Source: CAZBWE01 sp964495465
Lineage (GTDB): Bacteria; Planctomycetota; Phycisphaerae; Sedimentisphaerales; Anaerobacaceae
DNA: 10,911 nt
Reading direction: 5' to 3'
Assembly (NCBI GenBank): GCA_964495465.1
Contig: CAZBWE010000073.1
Location: forward strand, 1 to 10,911
In this document: piece after piece, positions 5,570 to 10,911 of the stretch
Numbering within the stretch: the first letter of the stretch is position 1
How the letters are laid out: every line of letters starts with the position of its first letter
Notes under the pieces: generated by a model
Databases searched by the model: none
The model's input: only the letters and a program-made list of their open reading frames with translations
Told to the model about the DNA's origin: nothing
Position numbers and translations under genes: made by a program

Positions 5570-6682
5570 ATGCAAGATACAAGTTACGAAATAACCGTTC
5601 ATACGGATGGAGCCAGCAGAGGCAATCCCGGCCCGTCTGCTGCCGGTTTTATCCTGACCGACTCCTCTGGAAAACAATTGCAGGCAAAAGCTTTTTTCCT
5701 TGGCAATACAACGAACAACATAGCTGAATATACGGCTATTTTAAAAGCACTCGAAGAAGCAAGACAGATCGCTGCTGGCCAAATAATGGTTTTCAGCGAC
5801 AGCGAACTGCTGGTCAGGCAGCTTAATGGGGAATATAAAGTAAAAAGCGAACAAATCAGGCCTCTTTTCAAACGAGCAATAGACCTGCTGGAAGAATTTG
5901 ACAGTTGGAAGGTCCAACATATAACAAGGGACAAGAACAAAGAGGCGGACAAACTCGTGAACCGGGCTTTGGACCTGGAGCGCAATGTTTCTATGAAGGC
6001 AGGGGCCGAAGGACGGGAGCCGGAGAAGGGGCGAGAGATGGCAGATGCGCGTCGAACAAAACCGATTCGGCTCGGAGTGTTAATCAGCGGCGGCGGAACA
6101 ACATTGATGAATATCCTTAAATATATAAAGAGCGGGCAGCTAAAGGCAGAGGTCGCCGTCGTAATAAGCTCCCGCTCAAGCGTGGCTGGCGTCGAAAAGG
6201 CAAAGAAGGCCGGATTGAACGTGAAAATCGTTAGTAAGAAAGACTATCCCGACATCAATGAATTCAGTAAACGCATTGAAGAGGAGCTTGTCGCTGCGGA
6301 TGTTGACCTTGTGGTTCAAGGTGGCTGGCTGTGCCTTTGGGAAATACCGCCTCGTTATGAAAATCAGGTGATGAACATACATCCGGCTCTTTTGCCGAGT
6401 TTCGGTGGACAAGGTATGTGGGGACATTACGTCCACGAGGCAGTTCTTGCAGCGGGATGCAAGATAAGCGGATGCACAGTTCACTTTTGCACGAACGAAT
6501 ATGATAAAGGCCCGATAATTGTACAGCGGTCGTGTGAAGTCAGGGAAAATGATACCCCCGATACTCTTGCTGAAAGAGTATTTGAGCAGGAGTGTATCGC
6601 ATATCCACAGGCGATAAACTTGTTTGCCGAAGGTAAGATAGTAGTGCAGGGTGGCAGAGTAAAGATAAAATGCAAAAAATAA
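5570..6682 (+). CDS. purN: Fusion of RNase HI and glycinamide ribonucleotide formyltransferase (PurN)
   Basis: One uninterrupted 370-aa frame carries two cytoplasmic enzymes. Residues 5-137 are RNase HI, which cuts RNA in RNA-DNA hybrids: D12 in HTDGASRGNPGP, E53 in NNIAEYTA, D77 in FSDSEL and D127 in KEADKL complete the DEDD site. Residues 138-164 are a charged linker. Residues 165-360 are PurN, which transfers a formyl group from 10-formyl-THF to GAR in purine synthesis. N269 and H271 (NIHPALLPSF) and D312 (NEYDKGP) match the catalytic triad of E. coli N106, H108, D144. The phosphate loop reads SGGGTTL where SGxGSNL is usual. An in-frame ATG at 6038 (M157) has AAGGGG 6 nt upstream and could start PurN alone. 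The main start at 5570 uses GGGGG lying in a hairpin. Other PurN genes are usually separate, so the fusion is unusual. Confidence 0.9.
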   Translation: MQDTSYEITVHTDGASRGNPGPSAAGFILTDSSGKQLQAKAFFLGNTTNNIAEYTAILKALEEARQIAAGQIMVFSDSELLVRQLNGEYKVKSEQIRPLFKRAIDLLEEFDSWKVQHITRDKNKEADKLVNRALDLERNVSMKAGAEGREPEKGREMADARRTKPIRLGVLISGGGTTLMNILKYIKSGQLKAEVAVVISSRSSVAGVEKAKKAGLNVKIVSKKDYPDINEFSKRIEEELVAADVDLVVQGGWLCLWEIPPRYENQVMNIHPALLPSFGGQGMWGHYVHEAVLAAGCKISGCTVHFCTNEYDKGPIIVQRSCEVRENDTPDTLAERVFEQECIAYPQAINLFAEGKIVVQGGRVKIKCKK

Positions 6683-6691
6683 AGGTAAAAA

Positions 6692-6755
6692 ATCAAAATT
6701 GTGAAGCCCCTTAGGGACGATTTCCTAAATTTTGAATTTTGATATTTGTTTTTTT
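6692..6755 (+). terminator. Candidate terminator: AT-rich inverted repeat with T-run
   Basis: ATCAAAATT (6692-6700) and AATTTTGAT (6735-6743) are perfect 9-bp arms about 10 nt after the fusion gene's stop, followed by seven T at 6749-6755. The loop holds a small CCC-TTA-GGG hairpin. The stem is all A/T apart from one C-G pair, so termination may be weak, and the AATTTTG unit is tandemly doubled. It sits directly before the next gene, which has no other visible promoter, so leaky read-through is possible. Confidence 0.4.
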
Positions 6756-6762
6756 ATCTTTT

Positions 6763-7242
6763 ATGAACAGACGACAGAAAGCAATATTAGTGGAGATTAT
6801 AACTGTAATAGTTCTTACAGCTATTGCGGTAGTGGCGATGCTGCACCTGAGAGATTATGTTAATCGTCGAGAAGCAGAAATGGCAATTGCAATACTCGGT
6901 AACAGGATTAGGCAGTACCGAGTTGAGAATGGCTTAGTGCCTCCTGAAAATTGGGTCAGAAGGGAAAGAGAAAATCTGCCGGGGAACGTTCGCCTCGGTG
7001 AACTGAATTATAGGGGCAGATGGATAGACTTTGATTCTGCCCCGGATGAGATTTTAGCTTACGTTGAACAAAAATCTCATTCGTTAATATTTAAGAATGG
7101 ATTTTTTGTGCTTAGGTTGGGTGAAGTACTAAATCGGGACCTAAATGCAAATGTGAACATAGAGTGGATGGGGCCGCAGGAGCTTGAGACCACCCTGGCC
7201 CAACAGCAGAGCCAAATGGAAATTGAAATGCTTGGCAAGTAA
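6763..7242 (+). CDS. Single-pass membrane-anchored protein of unknown function, pseudopilin-like outline
   Basis: The 159-aa product opens with a basic stretch (MNRRQK) and one hydrophobic helix at about residues 7-29 (AILVEIITVIVLTAIAVVAM in part). The rest is soluble and presumably outside the membrane. The outline resembles type II secretion pseudopilins: an acidic residue early in the helix (E11), then a helix AEMAIAILGNRIRQYRVENG leading to a proline-rich turn LVPPENW. It lacks the usual glycine before the processing site and the FTLIE motif, so that assignment is only suggestive. The frame can be extended to a TTG at 6739, but the ATG at 6763 is the first ATG. No Shine-Dalgarno sequence is seen, only a T-rich run. 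It follows the RNase H-PurN fusion by 80 nt and converges on clpC. Confidence 0.72.
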   Translation: MNRRQKAILVEIITVIVLTAIAVVAMLHLRDYVNRREAEMAIAILGNRIRQYRVENGLVPPENWVRRERENLPGNVRLGELNYRGRWIDFDSAPDEILAYVEQKSHSLIFKNGFFVLRLGEVLNRDLNANVNIEWMGPQELETTLAQQQSQMEIEMLGK

Positions 7243-7259
7243 CCGAAAGAAGCATTTAT

Positions 7260-7280
7260 CGGCTAAGCGATTGATAGCCG
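7260..7280. terminator. Weak bidirectional hairpin between convergent genes
   Basis: CGGCTA (7260-7265) and TAGCCG (7275-7280) are perfect arms around a 9-base loop, placed between the stop codons of the membrane protein (7242) and clpC (7297). No T-run follows on either strand, so the terminator call rests on position and symmetry only. Confidence 0.4.
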
Positions 7281-7296
7281 CCTGTAATAGACATTG

Positions 7297-9807
7297 CTAT
7301 TTAGATTGTGTGGCACCGACCTGCTGTGATTCGCTTTCTTCGGGCCCCTTTTCTTTAACGCCTTCAAATTTGAGGTGTTCTTCGTCCTGTACATCTATCT
7401 TTATAAGGTTTTTGCCCTTGAATTTGCCTGCCAGTACAAATTCTGAAAGAGGGTCTTCTATATAATGCTCAATTGCTCTTCGCAAAGGCCTGGCCCCGAA
7501 TTCGGGATTGTAACCTTTATCAATTAAAAACTCTTTAGCCTGGTCGGATAGCTGCATTTGCAAGCCGTGCTCTGTCAGCCGCTTGAACACCTTTGCAAGC
7601 TCGTAATCGACTATAATTTGCAAATCTTCTCTTGTAAGCGCCTTGAAGACTATCGTGTCATCAAGACGGTTTAGGAACTCAGGCCTGAAATGATGTTCTA
7701 CCTCCTTTTGCAGGGTTTCTTTCATCTTTTCATAATTTGACTCAGGGGTCTTTTTACCAAAGCCAAAACCGGCTTGATTCTTAATCAACTCGGCACCAAT
7801 GTTGCTGGTCATAATAAGAATAACATTCTTAAAGTCCACGCCTCGGCCAAAACTGTCTGTCAGACGACCCTCATCCATAATTTGCAGGAGCATATTATAA
7901 ACATCCGGATGCGCCTTTTCTATCTCGTCCAGAAGAAGCACAGCATAAGGTCGGCGTCTTATCCGTTCGGTCAGTTGTCCGCCTTCTTCATAGCCCACGT
8001 ATCCCGGAGGCGCACCGACAAGCCGGCTTACATTATGCTTCTCCATAAATTCACTCATATCCAGCCGTATAAGAGAATTTTTGTCGCTGAACATAAACTC
8101 CGCCAGGGCCTGAGCAAGCAGCGTTTTTCCGACGCCGCTGGGGCCAAGGAATATAAAGCAGCCCATCGGACGATTCGGGTCCTTCATTCCGCTTCTGCTG
8201 CGTCTCACTGCTTTGGCCACGGCGTTGATTGCCTCGTCCTGGGAGACAACCGTTTTATGCAGTTCGGCTTCGAGTTCCAAAAGCCGTTGGGTTTCCTTCT
8301 TCTCCAACTTCGTCAATGGAACACCCGTCATATTGCTGACGACTTCTGCAATAATCTCAACATCTACTACACCTGTTACATCTTTATTCTCTTCGTACCA
8401 TTTCTTTTGCAGTTGTGTTTTTTTGTCCAAAAGCTGCTGTGCTTCATCTCTCAATGCAGCCGCTCGCTCATAGTCGGTGTTTCTGACCGCATCATCTTTT
8501 TCCTTTTGCAGCTTTTCGATTTTGCCTTCTATCTCGGTCAGGTCCAGCGGAGGAGTCATATTCTTTAGCCGAACCCTTGCGCCAGCTTCATCGATTACGT
8601 CTATCGCTTTATCAGGCAGGCATCGGCCTGTAATATATCTGGTCGAAAGCTCCACCGCCTGGAAAAGAGCTTCGTCGGTAAATCGGACTTTGTGGTGCGC
8701 TTCATAGCGGTCCTGCAGCCCTCTAAGTATATCCAGAGTTTCATCCTTCAAAGGAGGGTCAACTATTATCGTCTGAAAACGCCTTTCAAGAGCTCCATCT
8801 TTCTCGATGTATTTTCTATATTCGTCCAAAGTAGTGGCACCGATGCACTGGACCTCTCCGCGGGCAAGAGCCGGCTTCAATACATTCGAGGCATCGATGG
8901 CACCTTCAGCCCCACCGGCTCCCACCAGGGTATGAAGCTCATCAATAAACAGGGTAACATTCTTGGCTCTTTTAACCTCGTTAATGACTGCCTTGATTCG
9001 TTCTTCAAACTGGCCACGATATTTTGTCCCGGCCACCATCATTGCCAGGTCAAGCACAACAATACGTTTATCCGTGAGCAGCTCCGGCACCTGTTTATTT
9101 ACTATCTGCTGGCTCAATCCTTCTACGATAGCAGTCTTGCCAACCCCTGCTTCGCCTAACAGTACGGGATTATTTTTCGTGCGTCTGCAGAGTATCTGAA
9201 CAAGCCGCTCAATTTCTCGCTTTCTGCCGATTACGGGGTCGAGTTCACCATCGGTTGCCAATTGAGTGAGGTCTCTTCCGAAGCTGTCCAGCGCCGGCGT
9301 TTTGCTTTTAGGTCTTCGGCCTACTACAGGCCCCATTTGTACTCCGAGTCCGGTAGGTCCATCATCCACTCCCGCTCCCAACAAATTCAATACCTCCTGT
9401 CTCACGTCATCAAGTTTCAAGCCGCAATTCATAAGGACCTGGGCCGCTATTCCTTCGCTCTCTCGCAGCAAACCCAACAGTATATGTTCGGTCCCCACAT
9501 AATTATGGTTGAGAGACCTGGCTTCCTCAATTGCATACTCGATGACCTTCTTTGCCCTTGGTGTCTGGGGCAGCTTGCCCATTGTCACCATATCGGGGCC
9601 GCTCTTGACCAGTTTCTCCACTTCAAGCCGGACCTTCTTTATATCAACGTCAAGGTTCTTCAGTACCGTAGCACCCACCCCGCTGCCCTCCTTAAGCAGA
9701 CCCAGGAGAATATGTTCAGTCCCGATATATTCGTGATTGAAGCGTTGAGCCTCCTGGTTGGCCAGTGCCATAACCTTACGTGCACGGTCTGTAAAACGCT
9801 CAAACAT
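7297..9807 (-). CDS. clpC: ATP-dependent Clp protease ATP-binding subunit ClpC
   Basis: An 836-aa hexameric AAA+ unfoldase that feeds substrates to the ClpP peptidase in protein quality control. Two Clp-N repeats span about 1-145 (repeated HxYIGTEHILLGLL/HNYVGTEHILLGLL). The first AAA+ domain has Walker A GEAGVGKT (218-225), Walker B LFIDE (286-290) and an ALERRF arginine finger region (339-344). A short middle coiled coil with a UVR motif (NTDYERAAALRDEAQ, 443-457) marks ClpC rather than ClpB. The second domain has Walker A GPSGVGKT (555-562), Walker B VLLLDE (623-628) and FRPEFLNRLDD (707-717). GFGFG (680-684) is a likely ClpP-docking loop in place of the VGF of Bacillus ClpC. GAGAGG lies 7 nt before the ATG at 9807. 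The gene is complete and stands without ctsR, mcsA or mcsB neighbours in this window. Confidence 0.98.
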   Translation of the reverse strand: MFERFTDRARKVMALANQEAQRFNHEYIGTEHILLGLLKEGSGVGATVLKNLDVDIKKVRLEVEKLVKSGPDMVTMGKLPQTPRAKKVIEYAIEEARSLNHNYVGTEHILLGLLRESEGIAAQVLMNCGLKLDDVRQEVLNLLGAGVDDGPTGLGVQMGPVVGRRPKSKTPALDSFGRDLTQLATDGELDPVIGRKREIERLVQILCRRTKNNPVLLGEAGVGKTAIVEGLSQQIVNKQVPELLTDKRIVVLDLAMMVAGTKYRGQFEERIKAVINEVKRAKNVTLFIDELHTLVGAGGAEGAIDASNVLKPALARGEVQCIGATTLDEYRKYIEKDGALERRFQTIIVDPPLKDETLDILRGLQDRYEAHHKVRFTDEALFQAVELSTRYITGRCLPDKAIDVIDEAGARVRLKNMTPPLDLTEIEGKIEKLQKEKDDAVRNTDYERAAALRDEAQQLLDKKTQLQKKWYEENKDVTGVVDVEIIAEVVSNMTGVPLTKLEKKETQRLLELEAELHKTVVSQDEAINAVAKAVRRSRSGMKDPNRPMGCFIFLGPSGVGKTLLAQALAEFMFSDKNSLIRLDMSEFMEKHNVSRLVGAPPGYVGYEEGGQLTERIRRRPYAVLLLDEIEKAHPDVYNMLLQIMDEGRLTDSFGRGVDFKNVILIMTSNIGAELIKNQAGFGFGKKTPESNYEKMKETLQKEVEHHFRPEFLNRLDDTIVFKALTREDLQIIVDYELAKVFKRLTEHGLQMQLSDQAKEFLIDKGYNPEFGARPLRRAIEHYIEDPLSEFVLAGKFKGKNLIKIDVQDEEHLKFEGVKEKGPEESESQQVGATQSK

Positions 9808-9896
9808 ATTTTAACCTCTCAAGAAAGGATTAATTTTTTCTTAAATCATTACAGAGCAATCAACATACGGACAATAAAAATCCGGCTTCAGTTCAC

Positions 9897-9924
9897 ATTA
9901 TATCACATTTAGCCCATGTGTCAA
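9897..9924 (-). promoter_or_regulatory. Consensus sigma-70 promoter of clpC with a small inverted repeat
   Basis: On the minus strand TTGACA (-35, 9924-9919), a 16-bp spacer and TATAAT (-10, 9902-9897) are both perfect consensus hexamers. The start would be near 9890, leaving a leader of about 83 nt. Within the spacer and -35 edge, CACAT-N7-ATGTG forms a perfect 5-bp inverted repeat that could be an operator. It matches neither the CIRCE element nor the CtsR heptad repeat. Confidence 0.8.
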
Positions 9925-10283
9925 CCATGCGGAACTTATGAATCCTGCTTCTCATGGCTAAAAATGCCTGCTTCTAATTTTATATATGTCTTTTATTGAG
10001 CTTGTGTTCGTTTTTCCCGGACCAACGTTTTTCATAAGTTAAAGTTTTATCGACAAAAAATGCAGCCAACTTTCTGGATATACGCCATAATAAAGAGATA
10101 ATGCGTTTTAGCCGGCTCACGAGATAACCTCTTCCGACATAATTCAACGAGGCATCTGACCGGATTGATGTAAAAAGCACTTTTTTACTGAAGATTAAGG
10201 ATGTGCTTTTAGAGAGGGATTTTTCACAGTTATCTTCGATTCAGGTATGTGTTTTGAGACCTTTTGTATTTATGCTTATGGTC
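9925..10283. other. Gene-poor stretch between the clpC promoter and the small coiled-coil gene
   Basis: I see no convincing gene in these 359 bases. It holds a direct repeat CCTGCTTCT at 9944-9952 and 9967-9975, an AT-rich inverted repeat GTAAAAAG/CTTTTTTAC at 10170-10188 (one bulge), and a perfect inverted repeat TGAGACC (10255-10261) / GGTCTCA (10280-10286) whose right arm overlaps the stop codon of the coiled-coil gene. The last two could help end that minus-strand transcript, but neither has a proper T-run. Confidence 0.5.
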
Positions 10284-10544
10284 TCAGTCGTTTCTTTCCT
10301 CAAGCAATTTCCTGAGGTATGTATTTTCCCGGCGAGTTGCTTCAAGGTCGAAAACCTGATATTTAATGCATACTCGCAGGAAATCCAGCGATTCCTGCAG
10401 ACTACTTATGCTTTTTTCCAGCTTTTTGCGGTTGTCTTGTGCTTGTTTAGCAAGCTCAGCCAGCTTTCGATGTTGTGGATTGGATACTTCTCCGAATTCT
10501 TTGACCAGTTCGTTGAGTTTACCTTCCAGGTTTGTCTCGTCCAT
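10284..10544 (-). CDS. Small coiled-coil protein of unknown function
   Basis: An 86-aa, highly charged, cysteine-poor protein that should be almost entirely helical. Leucines recur with heptad-like spacing through residues 5-60 (KLNELVKEFGEV, then KLAELAKQAQDNRKKLEKSI), and a second segment ends DLEATRRENTYLRKLLEE. There is no membrane segment or signal peptide. The ATG at 10544 is supported by GGTGAT, complementary to the usual 16S 3' end, 4-5 nt upstream. It is on the minus strand upstream of clpC but 476 nt from it, and the clpC promoter lies between, so co-regulation is not indicated. I could not find a confident promoter. I do not recognise the family, and a homotypic or partner-binding coiled coil is all the sequence supports. 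Confidence 0.75.
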   Translation of the reverse strand: MDETNLEGKLNELVKEFGEVSNPQHRKLAELAKQAQDNRKKLEKSISSLQESLDFLRVCIKYQVFDLEATRRENTYLRKLLEERND

Positions 10545-10911
10545 TCAAATCACCCTAAATTTATAAAACCTCCGAAGCTCATCATTTTATTATTGTGCAA
10601 AATTCATACCTGAACGTGCCAAAAACGTCTTTTTACATAATTAAAAACTTGCCTTTGATAAACGGCTGATCCGGCGATACTACGCCGGACTGTTGTGTTG
10701 CTCTTATGCTTTATTTCTGCTTTCCACAAGACAACCCTTATAGGGATTAAGACCCTGTGTTGCAAAAAAACAACGCACAGAGCTCGGCTGTATTTTCCTA
10801 TTGGATATAACGGTATTGTGAAAAGAAAGTTACGATTGTTGTTGAATGGCGTAAACGCAGTAGTTGGTTAGCTGATTTCGACAAAATGTCCGATTATGTT
10901 TTCGGATTCAT
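10545..10911. other. Gene-poor right end with small hairpins
   Basis: No gene could be supported in these 367 bases. Stem-forming sequences are present: TCCGGCG-ATACTA-CGCCGGA at 10670-10689, CCCT-TAT-AGGG at 10735-10745, and CTGTG TTG / CAA CG CACAG around an A7 loop at 10755-10780 (two-base bulge). A GGAGG at about 10571 on the minus strand is too far from any start codon in its frame to serve one. A plus-strand frame is open from about 10811 to the edge but has no good start. Confidence 0.5.
10670..10689. repeat. Perfect GC-rich inverted repeat
   Basis: TCCGGCG (10670-10676) and CGCCGGA (10683-10689) form a perfect 7-bp stem around ATACTA. It is the strongest small hairpin in the right-hand gene-poor region and stands out from its AT-rich surroundings. 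It lacks a T-run on either side, so it may be a terminator remnant, an operator or part of an RNA. Confidence 0.5.

Noticed and set aside
9897..9924. CIRCE or CtsR operator at clpC
   Set aside because: Neither the TTAGCACTC/GAGTGCTAA pair nor the GGTCAAA heptad repeat is present.
9980..10180. 66-codon minus-strand frame opening with GTG
   Set aside because: No Shine-Dalgarno sequence, no recognisable domain, and it begins inside an AT-rich inverted repeat.
10203..10613. 136-codon plus-strand frame
   Set aside because: It is antisense to the charged coiled-coil gene, which has a good ribosome binding site and natural protein composition; the plus frame has a shadow-like Phe/Cys-rich composition.
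10590..10640. Sigma-54 promoter, suggested by TGGCACG and TTGCA on the minus strand
   Set aside because: The GG and GC elements are about 21 bases apart, roughly twice the spacing sigma-54 requires.
10811..10911. Open plus-strand frame at the right edge, with a late ATG at 10886
   Set aside because: No Shine-Dalgarno sequence and only eight codons after the ATG, too little to call a gene start.

Overview
The window is an ordinary bacterial chromosome segment of moderate, slightly AT-rich composition. Most genes are housekeeping genes, with small accessory elements between them. My best guess is a planctomycete-like bacterium, perhaps Phycisphaerae. This is inference from the feel of the PurN, ClpC and unrecognised proteins, and no rRNA or other decisive marker is present. 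TAG ends ldh, clpC and the 197-aa gene, so amber is a normal stop codon here.

Layout from left to right. Positions 1-81 hold an open frame that may be the tail of a gene, but this is uncertain. A minus-strand block follows in the order brnT, brnA, tadA, ldh (2391 down to 241). It encodes a BrnT-type toxin, a CopG/BrnA-type antitoxin broken by an in-frame amber codon, tRNA adenosine deaminase and L-lactate dehydrogenase. The brnT promoter carries a perfect 19-bp palindrome and its -10 box ends 9 nt before the ATG. Further upstream on the minus strand are an unrecognised 197-aa gene with its own promoter (3080-2487), then a promoter-to-terminator unit of about 120 nt that looks like a free-standing structured RNA (about 3313-3192), then an M20-family ArgE/DapE-like deacylase (4513-3398).

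A plus-strand block follows (4763-7242): a coiled-coil C4 zinc-ribbon protein, a single long ORF fusing RNase HI to glycinamide ribonucleotide formyltransferase (PurN), and a small single-pass membrane protein of unknown role. The zinc-ribbon/RNase H pairing is a known neighbourhood (for example Rv2229c-Rv2228c in Mycobacterium), but there the RNase H is fused to a CobC-type phosphatase. The RNase H-PurN start is preceded by a nested hairpin that buries its ribosome binding site.

The plus block converges on clpC (9807-7297, minus), a complete ClpC unfoldase gene with a consensus sigma-70 promoter. Beyond it lie a small coiled-coil protein gene (10544-10284, minus) and two gene-poor stretches with hairpins.

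The items most worth a second look are the amber-interrupted antitoxin beside an intact toxin, the two-hairpin RNA, the RNase H-PurN fusion with an internal start, the RBS-sequestering hairpin, and two promoters placed to make nearly leaderless mRNAs. I saw no clear defence system, CRISPR array, transposase or tRNA.
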